Assembly: GCA_022453515.1 (NCBI GenBank)
Contig: JAJNNY010000007.1
Coordinates: forward strand, 558,001 to 622,000
Source of the DNA: Astrocystis sublimbata
Lineage: Eukaryota > Ascomycota > Sordariomycetes > Xylariales > Xylariaceae
Direction: 5' to 3'
Length of the DNA: 64,000 bases
The translations under genes were made by a program, and so were the position numbers. Position 1 is the first letter of the stretch. The number at the start of each line of letters is the position of its first letter. Shown in pieces: positions 24,984 to 37,103 of this stretch. Under the pieces are notes generated by a model. That model saw nothing but the letters and a program-made list of their open reading frames with translations. It had not been told where the DNA came from and did no database searches.

Positions 24984-27900
24984 ATGGACGGAGATTTGGC
25001 ATTGTACCGGGCGCTGGTGAAGGACGCACCGCAAGATCCATTTCTGCCGCGAGAGTCAGACTACGGACCGAGTTTTCTCGACAACTCTGCGTGCCTCTGT
25101 GCGCTACAGAATGTCGAGCAGGCCAGCGACGACGATACAACCAACGGGGCAGCATGGCAGTGCATTGGAAACCAGACGCAGGGTGTGTACACAGTCAATA
25201 CAGGAAAATGGTTCGAAAGCTTGAACGGCGGTACCAGAGTCAAGCTCCCGATATACGATTCTTCGAACGGCCCTGATACAAGCAAAGCGTTAATGTGGGA
25301 TTCGAGGAAAGATGCTTTAGTTGCCGCCAACTTGACGAAATTCACAGTTTACGACAGAGCATGCACGGGAATCAATCAAACAACCTTTTCCACAGCGTTC
25401 TACAGAGCATTCGAGGAGAAGAAGGCTGGCAAGACCCTCGTTGATGCAGCTCCGTGCTATCGCCCGGGTGGAGTTCCTGTTGAGATTCAGAATGTGACTC
25501 TCTGGAATGACATCGGATGTCCCTTGGGCTTCCTGTGTTCGTCTTCTCTCCCTGGACTCGCTCGGCTTCAAAATGCTAATCGTCGTGCATAGGCCAAAAC
25601 AACACAGTGAACTCGCTTCCAAATTACTGCCCGCCCATTACTGAATGCCAGTCCTCGAGGTATGCTGGTTTTGCTTGCCAGCTCGGAGGGCGGAATATTG
25701 GTATGGGTCCTTTTGAGCCCGTCATCTGCCAGGAAGGCTTCTACTGCCCTCCTGAAGAGGGTGGTCGCAAGACGCTGCCTTGTCCCGTCGGAACCTACTG
25801 CCAACCGGGAGCTGCTACGCCCACCCCTTGTGCGATCGGAAGTTATTGTCCCCAACAGACCACGTACCAAGTCTTCTTGATACCTCTCGCTATTCTCCTT
25901 GTTCTAGACGTCCTGATAACTATATCTCTCATCTGGTATGTTATCAACCGGAGATTTCGGAAAACACGAGAAGCGCATGGGATGTCCAAATCAAAAGGTT
26001 TCAGCTCTATCTCGGCAACAATGACGGGCTACAAAGAGGTTCCTGACTATGTCGACAACGATCACGAGCTTCTACCGATGGACGCAACCTATATGCCGCA
26101 AAGGAACGATGCCTGGGCCGGTTTCCAAGCTGCGCTCGATCTCCCGATACCTGTGAGCTCCGACATGGAGGAATACGACCTGGGACTCACACCTGAATTA
26201 CGAGCATTTGTCGATTCGATGCGAAAAGCCACAGATGCCTCTCAATTTGGTCTCTCTTTCACCTACAACAACCTGAGCTTCCAACCGAAGGGTGCGACCA
26301 AGCCCATTTTACAGAACGTGACGGGATCTATAGAGAGCGGATCTCTTACAGCTGTAATGGGCGGATCGGGAGCTGGCAAGTCGACCTTCGTCAACGTGCT
26401 CATGGGCAAGACAACCAACACTGGTGGTCAAGTCACAGTGAACAGCATTCCGGGCAAGATAAAACGGTACAAGAAGCTCATCGGCTACGTGCCGCAGGAC
26501 GATATCGTCCTGCCTGAACTCACCGTGTACGAAAACATTCTACACTCAGCAAGGATTCGCCTGTCGCGAACGTGGGCTAGTGCAGACATAAAGGCTCACG
26601 TCGACTCTGTCATTGATTGCTTAGAGCTCTCTCACGTGCGCGACTCTCTCGTCGGAAGTGTTGGAAAGCCTGTCATTAGCGGAGGGCAGAGGAAGCGTGT
26701 GAGCATCGGTATGGAATTAGCTGCTGCCCCAATGGCCATCTTTCTCGACGAGCCTACGAGTGGTCTTGACGCCACATCTGCATCTTCAATCATGCGGACT
26801 CTAAAAGCTATTGCCCGGCTGGGAATATCTGTAATTGTAATCAGTAAGTCTACCACATCTTCAGCTCCTGTGCGACGAGGACGCTATCAGGACTAGAATG
26901 GAGCGAGCCCTTCCAACAGATTCAACTAACAACACCGCAGTTCATCAACCCCGGATGGAAATTTTCGAGATGCTCGACGAGTTGATCCTCCTAGGCAACG
27001 GCCAAATCATATACGAAGGGAAGAATAACGAAGTCCAGCAATTCTTTGAGAACGTCGGCTTCCGATTCCCTCCACACGCCAACAGCGGCGACGTCATTAC
27101 TGATATCATCACTGGCAACGGACGGGTATACAAGACGTCGGGTGACATCTCCAAGGATGGACTGATCGCCAATTGGGCTAACTCTCGCCAAAACGCCGCC
27201 ATCAAGAGCCGGCATGATTCACAGCAGCCAGATCGTGCATCTATAAGACAGGTGACCAAGATCCATCGCGGACTACTAAAGCAGCGAGGGGCACCACGGT
27301 GGAAGCAGTTTGTCTTGTGTCTGCGACGTGCTGTACTTCAGCAATGGCGTACCAAGTCCTCGTTCTGGTTCGAGATGGGCTTGGCTTCGTTGTCTGGTGT
27401 ATTGCTCGGACTGGCAGAAAAAAGCAAAGAGGGTGTGCTGTTCAGAGGCATACATAACCACCCGTTCCAAATCCTGTCCCTTGCAACCGACATCCAATCC
27501 GTCCCAGAATTAGCTTTACTCACCGTCATTGCGATCGGCCTTATATCGGGCGCCCCTGGAGTCAAGGTCTTTTCTGAAGAGATGTTGCTGTACCGTCGAG
27601 AGGCCGAGGCGGGCCACTCTCGTGTGGCCTATTTCCTAGCAAAGAATGTATCTGTGCTGCCTCGTATGGTCTTCGCATGCTTGCATTTCTCGACGCTCAT
27701 TCTGGTGCTCACGTCACCCATAATTCCGTGGGGCATCGCATTCGCTACCAACTTTCTATACTTCTATTGTATTTATGGTCTGGCAAGTGTCATGTCAAGT
27801 AAGCCTCCCAGAGTCCCTCATTACCAGACAGCAAAAATACTAACATCGCTTGTTACAGTGATCGTGAGAAGAGAAGACGCACCCTTGTTCGCAACTATGA

Positions 27901-28193
27901 TCAGCTTGGTTGTTGGTATTCTTTCAGGCGCCGCGCCGCCCCTTTCCAAGGTCAGAGAGTGGCATCTGGAGATCCTGTGGCGGCTATCACCAGGTACATG
28001 GCTCGCCGAAGTCTACTTCGGGCAGATGATCGAGCCCTTGAGGTACCTATATGATGTGGATCTTGCTTCACGTATTGCGGGATTCAATCTCGACAGACTC
28101 GGGGACAACCTACTGGTGTTGCTCCTCATTGGAACGATTTATCGTATAGTTGCGTTTCTCGGATTGGTGGGAGGAACACGTCTGCGGGTCTAG
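24984..28193 (+). CDS. ABCG-type ABC transporter with Cys-rich N-terminal domain, 5' end doubtful
   Basis: Four exons (24984-25536, 25593-26843, 26941-27798, 27859-28193) splice in phase to 998 residues. The N-terminal domain is Cys-rich (ACLCALQNVEQA, GNQTQGVYTVNTG, then CPVGTYCQPGAATPTPC), followed by one membrane helix (FLIPLAILLVLDVLITISLIW). The nucleotide-binding domain has Walker A GGSGAGKST (Lys447), signature ISGGQRKR (Ser547) and Walker B FLDEPTSGLD (Asp570, Glu571). After IHQPR a C-terminal membrane domain contains several hydrophobic segments. The layout matches the half-size fungal and plant ABCG24/28-like group, with one nucleotide-binding and one membrane domain, so it should dimerise. 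The substrate is unknown. Homologues as I recall them start with a signal peptide and extra residues ahead of the LALYRAL-like segment; here none is visible, and the first Met of the frame is 24984. A TACAG acceptor just before it could serve an unseen upstream exon. Confidence 0.85.
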
Positions 28194-30193
28194 ACATCCG
28201 CTGCAGTGTCGCTTTATTAAGTTATTGTTAAACTTGGGGACAGATGGTGCAACTTTCGCACACGCATGCCTGCGCAGTGTCGAAGCATTAACGTTGGAAA
28301 GGTACTACCAGGTAAATGGGGGTTGGTGGGATGTCTGATATACCCCTCACGCGTATTCGCGTTACTTTTGCTCGACTCATAATCGTAAAGACCAAAACTA
28401 AGCTTAATCATTAAGATTTATAATGAATATCATGTAAACATATAATCGTTTGATGAACAATCTCTTTACACTCTTTGCCCTTGCTCATGAGCTTCAGACT
28501 CCCGGTGTTTACTGTGATCGAATCTCAAACGACTGCATTTCTCGGCATCTGACAACGCCAACATGCGCATCTTCGGATCCTCGGAATGTCTTGTAAAGCA
28601 ATAGTAGACCTGTATGGTGAACAGTAATTGGGGTGGGCTGAATGGTTGCCAAGCCGACGTTGAGCTCCATGATGACTCGTGACAGACATGGTTTCTCGCA
28701 TGCGTCAATGCTACGTCTAAATACTACCCAATATAGGTCATGTCTGTACTACTGCAGGTCAGAATTATCTGCCAAGATACCCATATGCAACTGACACATG
28801 AGTTGCGAAAAGCTTACACCAGCCTAGCTACTGTGCTCTCTCGTCGGATTTGCTTGACTACTGTCATTGTCCCAGCTTGGATGTTTCCACTACATCGAAG
28901 GGAGGTGAATATCGATTGATAATATACATGCAACTCGTTTGCCTTACACACCACATGAAAAGCACATCATTGTAGCACGTGTAGCGCTGGTGTCCCGTGT
29001 CAGTTTCCTCTTATCGCATAACCTCAATTGCATAGTCTTCGTGGTTAAATCTTGGGTGAATGGCAGGGTGTGCCACGGAAAGAGGGTAGGAAAGAGTACC
29101 ACTTCGGTGAAAAGTTGTTTACTGTAGGTATCATCAATTATGGAAGATAGCACGTCCCTGATCATAGTTGCACAAGCTAAAGTTAAAAAGGGAAGTTGTA
29201 CCTCTTGATGTTCGACCTCTAACCTCCTAGCTGGCATTCATAATTCCATAGCTATAATCTCGCAGAATGAGTACAAAGACGTATTTAGCTCTCTGTTGCA
29301 TAGTTCCACCATCGGAATATTCTCGAGCATTTATAAGGCATAGGAAGACAATGATAGAAAAGAAGCAAGATGGTGATAGATTGGATGAGATTAAAGTGCA
29401 AAATGGAAAATGGAAAAAAAACCACTTACCTGGCCTACTATAATAGTTCAGGTCTGCTGCTTTAAACCACTTCACTATCAAAAGATATTAAGTTGTCAAC
29501 TAGGAGAGACCATCTGCAGCCACCTATATACGGAACTGTGACACCCGTAGGGAGAAAATTAAGTGGAATTTATTTTTGTATCGTTACAAAGTTCCTAGAG
29601 AAGATAAATAAAGGACTAGACCATTATTCTAGCTTTCAGAATACATTCTATTAAGACATGATTATATGATATTTTGTGCTATAATAATATCTGAGTTTAT
29701 ATATCTGCTACTACTCTATCGAACAAAATGTTGTTAATAGGGATGTGTAAATATTTCCTCCCCTCCTCATACTATGTGCCTGGCTGGTGAGCATGCTGTG
29801 AGCAGCACTTGTGAGCGAACCTATGATAATTTAATCTCCGAGATTTGCCTTTGGATAGAGTGTAGGGAGTTGTTAGTCACATAGGTTATTTGTACCACAA
29901 TGTAAGTGTGAAGTCCATTTATAACGAACTACCTACAAAGAAGCAAGTGGAAAGCAACACAGTGGCTTTCTATTCACAGACTCAGGCGAAAGTTATCAGT
30001 AACTACCTATATTGTGAATTTTTATGGAAGCTGTTGTAAAGGACAGCAAAACCTTGCAAATATAATCCTCCCCCTTTCCAGGAACTTTGAATAAAGGTAC
30101 TCAGATATATTTCGGCCGGAAGTTGGGCAAAAATATGATGTGCTAGAATTCTGGTTATAGTCCCAGCAGGAAACCGGGAGTCCTAGTCTGGTA

Positions 30194-31206
30194 TTGAAAC
30201 CGAAAAAGCCAAAACTTATACGAATGATAGGCTACCCTAGCCTACCTCAAGCCGTGTACGAACGAGCACATATGAAGGTGAACGAAGCTAGACGTCTTAC
30301 GTACCTAGACGATGTACTCGACGCCGTTGAAGAAAGCCAACAAATTATGGACCCAAAACAAGTAAAGACAAGCCATTGTTGGACTCTTGAATTGAAGTTG
30401 GAAATCATGTGGCGTGAGGATGTAATTTTGACATTCAACTGATCGGATAACCTCGCTGTGCATCACGAGTTGGATACGATTAGAAAGGCAGGAGCCGTGC
30501 CGCCAATAGAGGAAACCACAAGGAGTTGTCTGGTGTTCTCCAGCTGTTTTCGTTGTGCGGCGCTAACATCTTCATCAAGATTGGCGAAGAGATGCAATCC
30601 CAAGAGGATTTCAAGTCTTGCCCGGGGCAGGAGTTGGACTCTCTCGGAACCACAGACTTAACTGGTAAGGTAAGGTGGAAGGACGAACGAATCCTTGACG
30701 TCTCAGATCTCCAGCTCGTTGCAGCGTGGCAACAGCTAAGCTTGAGGGTATTGAGATGCTGCGGCTCAACATAGCCTATTAAGAACTCTTGGCCATAGCT
30801 TGGTCGTCACTTGGCACACGCGCAGCTGTACAGTACGAACAGTAAGTGCAAAGTGAAGAATTCAGAATAGTAAGCATGTTCACTAGCTACACTAGACATC
30901 ATCACGGGTCTGCAACGGGTTCGCGTTGCTGTTATCAGTTCATACGTGCAGGTTTGCCACGAACCACCAACAAACGATGATAACGACGACAACGACGACG
31001 ACGAACCCCGCGTTGCTGGCAACGGAGACGGTCCTTTGACCATTTCTGGACACAAGATTTATATACCCGTCCATGATAATATCATAACAGCGTATTCTAT
31101 TGCTCGACAAGGGCATAGGCAGAGTGTGAGATATTCTACAGTAGCTGGCAAAGGCGTACACTGGGACACAAACCTAAACACTCACATGGACAACACAATA
31201 CAGTAG
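30194..31206 (+). pseudogene. Unrecognised coding-like segments, possibly decayed gene or unresolved exons
   Basis: Three successive open stretches lie on the plus strand. The first reads YPSLPQAVYERAHMKVNEA and VLDAVEESQQIMDPKQ, stops at 30440, and continues in the same frame as DNLAVHHELDTIRKAGAVPP. Near 30515 the sensible frame shifts and becomes HKELSGVLQLFSLCGANIF, IKIGEEMQSQEDFKSCPGQ, then VRWKDERILDVSDLQLVAAW. After a gap, 30874-31206 reads DIITGLQRVRVAVISSYV, an Asn/Asp-rich repeat, then GHKIYIPVHDNIITAYSIA to a TAG. The composition is protein-like rather than low complexity, but no domain is recognised and no splice set I tried joins all parts cleanly. It could be a pseudogene with one stop and one frameshift, or exons of a gene I cannot resolve. 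Confidence 0.3.
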
Positions 31207-33876
31207 GTAATGACTTGGCGCAGTACTCGTAGGCTCAGCTTCGGAGATGTCCAAGGTCCAGTCCTATAAATAGGTGACTAATATAGCGCGTAGTAGAGCC
31301 AAAGGCTTCGAGGCTGCGCTTGAGCGTGCGCTAGGGCTGATTATTTTTCTCGGCATTCGAGGGTACTGTACTGTGTGTCGGATTAAGGTTGTCCGTTTCT
31401 TCGCTTTCCGACGACTGAAGATTCAGTCTGGAGCTACGGAGTTGGTAGTCGAGGTAGTATACGAAACCGTGAAGTTTTTGGCCCGTATGATTTAAGGTTA
31501 AAAGGTGGGGGTTGTTGCAAGTGGCCAGGATGGAGGTTACGGATGATTGGTAGAATATGTCTGGACAGAGGGCCGGCCGGGGTGAACAAAAACCACACAA
31601 GTCCCAGCACACCTCTCTCGACCCCTGGCATCCGGCCTAGAACAGGGCAGGGATAAGACATGCCATACTCTGTGGGCTATATGCCGTTGCCTGTCGCGTC
31701 CGTATGGCCAGTACTTGGAGGTTCCCATCAATTACATAAGATAGACATTTTTGCCCGATGCCACCCTATACATGTAAACAACATGCGTGCCAGTAGGGCA
31801 AGGCTATAATGGGCAAGCAGGTAGCCAGTCTCGCCAGTGTACGAAGTATGCTTATACTTGGCCTGCTTAGGTACGCAGGATGACAGGCCACTGCATCGTC
31901 TCAGGGGACGGCTCAGGCTCAACCCAGCTCGCCAAGTCAACTACCGTGTGCCGGTAGATAAGATTAGGTGTCGAGGGTGTCTATTTACATAAGATGCACA
32001 TGGGCGACATGGGTATACGATTAAGGCCCGACGTTGACCCCAGATTTCGCTTACAGGATCCTGGCCAAGTGTAGGTAGCCAAGAACAATCACTCATCTCG
32101 TGTGCTGGGAACCCAAAGCTGACCTCGGCTGGCCACCAGTCCACGACGGCGTTGGAAAATCCTAGAAATCCTAGTAATACATGCCGAGCAGAATGTTGAC
32201 GAGGCTGGTAGGAATTGCTAAGTGCTTTGGAGAGAACATGTTTTGACGATCGTAGAAGCTATTGTCAAAGATCTCCAGCAAGCATGACGGAGCATCACGA
32301 CAACCAGGTGTTGATACCACCTGCCCGAGTTAGCACTGACACCGCAACTCAGTGCGACCAGGGCATGAGATAGCCACGCAAGTTTACCTACCGAGCCTAC
32401 CTATTGCCTATAGGTACATATAGTGATATAAGTTACCTTCTCGTATGTGAGTAGGTATGTTACATTACCGGCCATGTAAGTATAGGTCAAGGTAAACGCA
32501 TCCGTACAGAGAGCATACATGGAGATGTATGTATGTGTCTGTGATAAAGGCCGCGCTGCCCCTAAACCTAGCGTCTTTACTTACGATCTACAAGTATCAC
32601 AGGTAGAATTCTAGTACGATAATAAATATATGGTACCTGCGCCAGAATAGAGCCAAGCGATGCGTTGAAGCTTGTCTTACATGATAGTTTGTGTGCGCAG
32701 TGTCCCTTGCGATCACGAACCACCACGTAGCCTGGGTTTCTTGGACTCTTGAGCTCCCAACTGGATTAGGGGGTCGGGGGGCATGAAGAAATTTATTACT
32801 ACCTAGGCACTGGCGAGCTAGCGCGCCCTATCAGGATGGCGGCATCCACAGCTCATCTCGTGGGGATAGCGAGGGATAGCAAGGGGGAGGGTCGGGCCCA
32901 CCGAAAGGGACGGATAACTGGCTGGATCGGCTGGGGACAACTCTCTGGGCAGCATCATCCATAGACCACTGTGGTTTAGGCCGGTTCATAGGCTATCTAC
33001 TTCGTCTCCCTCGTTTCAGCGGCTCGAAGCCAATGCGCAGCCAAGGCCACTAAGCTATGCATATCCCTCGTCGGCTTCTGGGCGGTCGAGGCGGTTTGGC
33101 ACTGAGCATCCTACACAGCAACACTATGGCTTCGTAGAGTCTAGCACTTCGTTGGTAGCCGAGTACTATCAGCATAGCTTAGCCACGTCCTGAGCACCAA
33201 ACCACGTGAAGCAGGACACAGGCGAGACAGGCGGGATAGGTAATCAATCATATCCGTGGCGAGCCATGGTAAGCAGCCAAGACCAGTATTTTCACCTAGG
33301 ATTCTTTAGCTCGCCATTCATCATCTTGAAGTCTTGGCTGGCCACGGAACCTCGGGAAAAGAAGACAGTAATCGGAATTTGAAGACAGCCGCAACCGTCG
33401 CCGACTGTTGAGATAGGTAGCACTCGCTGAGCCTGTTGCTGCTGGACGCCAACCGAGCCGTGGAAGGTAACGCACGGAATATACCATGGCACCACGGGCC
33501 CTTGAGCTCAGGGAAGGCAAAGTCACATGGAGTTGGCCGTGGACCCTGCACGTTCAAGTTCAACCCTGGCCCTGCCGATCGATACTATGTGCGCAGCCGT
33601 GACTGCACTGGCGGGACTGCTCGACTGGCTCTGCACTGGAGTCTGGCACCAACAGACCCTGTCAGCATCCCGAGCATCCTGCCTGTCATGTCCATGATGC
33701 ATGGGTCCAGTCAGCATCTATACTAGTCTAGATGCGGGGACCTGTAGATGACTACTTGCACGAAAATAGGACAAGAACATGCAGATGGCTGAGACAAGGA
33801 TAATCGGCCTGGGAGATCATGGCTGAGCTAGAACATAATGGTTGAGTCAAAGGGTGGGCGTGAAGAGGCAACATCA

Positions 33877-33884
33877 TATATAAG
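33877..33884 (+). promoter_or_regulatory. TATA box of the GMC oxidoreductase gene
   Basis: TATATAAG lies 213 nt before the GMC start codon, followed by a pyrimidine-rich leader (about 33935-34060), a usual arrangement for a strongly expressed or inducible fungal gene. Confidence 0.6.
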
Positions 33885-34096
33885 AGCCAGTGATCGTCCT
33901 GGCCTCGACTAACAATTATCTAGTTGGATCATCAACCTTCTCTTCTCCCTACCTATTCCTTCACTTCTAAAAGCTTGGGTAGCGTTTGCTGCTCGCTTTT
34001 TTCATCGCCGTATCCCCCTCCCTCCCTATATTTAAACATTCCTTTGGAGAGATCGTTGTCTTGTTTGCGTTTCACTCGCTACGTATCAACTTCAAT

Positions 34097-36393
34097 ATGA
34101 AGTCATTTTCATACCTAGCGCTTCTCAGCGCGATAGCTCCGCTTGCTTTGGCAGGGTAAGCAACAATCCCAATCCTGAGGAGTACGATTGGGAGTCCATA
34201 ACCTAATCTTGTCTCTCACGCAGCTCTGGACGCGATGGTGTTGATGTCTTGATTGATATCATCCAGCCCCAAAACAGCTACCCTCAAACAAGCGACAAGC
34301 TGGTGAAGATTGCCAAGCCCGCGCAAAAGGAGTACGAATACATCATTGTCGGCTCCGGCCCGGGAGGTGCCCCTCTTGCTGCCAACCTCGCTATTGCCGG
34401 TCACAATGTCCTTTTGATCGATGCCGGAGGGGACTATGGTCACCTCCGCGAAGTCGAGTCCCCCGCTCTGGCCAACCCTTCGTCCGAGAGGAACGAGGTC
34501 AGCTGGGGATTCTTCACACACCATTACGAAAACAAGGAGCTCGCGCTCAAGGACCGCAAGCTGACCTGGTTAACACCGGATGGCGAGTTCTACAGTGGAG
34601 TGAACCCTCCCAAGGGATCAGAGGTTTTGGGTAACTTCTACCCCCGGTACGGTGGATTGGGTGGTTGCGCCGAGCACAATGCTCTAGTTGCTCTGCTTCC
34701 TAGCAAAAATGACTGGGACCACATTAAGAATGTTACGGGCGACGAGACCTGGGACAACTCAGCTATGAGGAAGTACCTGAAGAAGGTCGAGAAGGTCGAG
34801 TACCCCACAGGCAAGGAGAATGATACTAGCCACGGATACGACGGCTACATCAACATGGCTGTCAACCCTTCGGGTATTCCAGCCCAGGACATCAAGCTCA
34901 TGTCCGTTTTCGCCGGTGCGGCCAAGGCCTTTGGCGTTGACAACGAGCCCATTACCAACGCGCTTAACGAGGCCGTCGCTCTGGCCAAGTCGACCAGCGT
35001 CGACTACGAGACCGGCCTGCTCCCGCTGAACATGACGGACGACATTGTCGCTGCCATGGACAGCATGTTGGTATGGGACATGAACAGCGACGAGCCCGAC
35101 AGAGACACTAAGAAGGCTTTCGGTCGCCTGCCCCAGCACATGGACGCCACCAACTTCCGTCGCTCTACTCCTCGCGACTACGTCTACGACGTTGCCACCG
35201 CGAAGAACGCTGATGGCAGCAAGAAGTACAAGCTCGACGTTGCCCTTAACACCTTGGCTACAAAGGTCCTCTTCGATACCACTGGCCCTAAGCCCAAGGC
35301 TGTCGGTGTTGACTACCTGCATGGCGAGTCACTCTACCGTGCGGATCCTCGTGCCAGCCATACCAAGGACGGTGGCGAGCCCGGCACTGTCAAGGCCACC
35401 AAGGAGGTCATTGTCTCCGGTGGTGCTTTCAACTCACCGCAGCTCCTCAAACTCTCCGGTGTTGGTCCCAGGGAGGAACTCGAGTCTTTTGATATTCCTG
35501 TCGTGCTAGACCTGCCCGGTGTTGGCGAGAATCTTCAGGACCGTCTTGAGACTAGTGTTAACGCCGATTTCCCTACCAACTTTACCCGCACCCTTGCCTG
35601 CTACTACTTGGCTGTCGACGGTGACCCATGCTGGGCCCAATACACCGATGGCAGCAACAAGGGCGCCGAGAAGGGCACATACGCTTCCAACGGTGTGGTT
35701 ATGGGCAGCTTCTTTACCTCGTCTTACTCTGATGATGGCGAGCACGACTTGTGGATTGGTGGCTTCCCCGCCCTATTCAACGGCTTTTACCCTGGGTACT
35801 CTTCTAATGCTGCTACTGTTGCCAACAAGAACTGGTGGTCGTGGCTCGTTCTCAAGGCGCACACCCGCAACCACGCCGGTACCGTTAAGCTTGCTACTAC
35901 CAACCCTCGTGATACTCCTATTATTACCTTCCACAACACCTACGAGGGTATGCCTAAGGAGGAAGCTGATAAGGATGTCGGTGCTCTCCGAGAGGGCATG
36001 CGTATGGCCATGAGCTTCTTCGAGAACATCCCTGGCATCGATGGTACTGCCGATATCTTCTGGCCCCCTAAGGAGGTCCTCAAGGATGACGCTCAGCTCG
36101 ATGAGTGGATTGTCGAGGAGGCTTGGGGGCACCACGCCTCGTGCTCCAACAAGATTGGCGCTGATGACGACAAGCTGGCCGTCCTGGATTCCAAGTTCCG
36201 CGTTCGTGGCACCGAGGGTCTGCGTGTTGTTGATGCGTCTGCATTCCCCAAGATCCCTGGTATCTTCCCGGTTCTTCCCATCATGATGATGTCGGAGAAG
36301 GTCACCGAGGACATCCTCGCCACGACCTACCCTCCCAAGCCTTACCCTGGCCCTGGCCACTGCAAGAAGTCCAAGAAGAACCGAAAGAACTAA
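34097..36393 (+). CDS. Secreted GMC-family FAD-dependent oxidoreductase
   Basis: Exon 1 (34097-34155) encodes a signal peptide, MKSFSYLALLSAIAPLALAG; a 68-nt intron leads to exon 2 (34224-36393), 742 residues in all. The FAD-binding dinucleotide fold is YEYIIVGSGPGGAPLAANLA (first Gly at 63). Next come the second GMC signature region PRYGGLGGCAEHNALVALLP, SGGAFNSPQLLKLSGVGPREEL (GMC signature 2) and the C-terminal block with His656-His657 (WGHHASCSNKIG) and LRVVDASAFPKIPG, which carries the catalytic His region. The tail after 730 is Lys-rich. Family members oxidise alcohols, sugars or aryl alcohols outside the cell and reduce oxygen or another acceptor; the substrate cannot be assigned. Neighbouring genes give no pathway hint. 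Codon use is strongly C-ending, suggesting high expression. Confidence 0.93.
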
Positions 36394-37089
36394 GCGCCAG
36401 GCGATGTTGGATGGCATATTCACGATACCCTTAGACTGTACATAATGGAGTGGCGGCTAGTAAAAGTAGCCTGGGGCATAGGCACCGAAGCCTAACTATC
36501 ATTGATGAGCTTTACGCGTCACATATCAGGTCCTATTCTCTTGTATATATTTTGGACATAAACAACGACGATAATTCTTTAACTCTCACTCGCATTGGTT
36601 GCACTTGCACAGGGACATGTACTTGTCATGTTGTCATATTTCCAGAACGACCAGTACTCACCATGCTTCCACACATAATGCATCTCGAGGCATTGACAGG
36701 CTGAAAGATGAAAACCAATACTTGACTGGCGGTACATGATCAACACGAGTGTTGAACACGACTGAACCTGAACCGACTTAGCCTTGACCGTAGCTGAGTC
36801 AACCCGTCATTTGCACAGACGTACGTGCATAGTGTTTTTCAGTGTCCGGTTGCGGTTTGCCTCCAGCCCCCTCCCCCCTCCCCGGTGCGTGCCACCTGAG
36901 TGACTGACTAGTTGAATCCCCATTCGGCCTGTGGCAAACAAATCTCAGTCTCACATCCGGCAGTCCTTGCCTCATCTAGGCAAGCCAGTAGTCTGTCAGC
37001 ACTGAGCAGTGCCGCCTCGTCGGCACATGAAGGATTCGGTAATTACAGCCCGGCTCGCATCCTTTCCCTTGCGGCAGCGTTCTAGACCA

Positions 37090-37103
37090 CCAGGCGAGCC
37101 AGG
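37090..37103 (+). repeat. Dispersed 14-bp motif CCAGGCGAGCCAGG, copy 2
   Basis: Identical to copies at 15526 and 60630; followed by TCCCC, similar to the CCCC after the third copy. Confidence 0.8.

Larger units (their letters stand above)
28194..34096. other. Gene-poor AT-rich interval, 5.9 kb
   Basis: Between the ABC and GMC genes. The section around 28900-30150 is visibly AT-rich. Coding-like stretches occur at 30194-31206 (annotated separately). From 31700 to 33870 I see only short ORFs and simple repeats. The GMC promoter occupies the right end. Confidence 0.55.
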
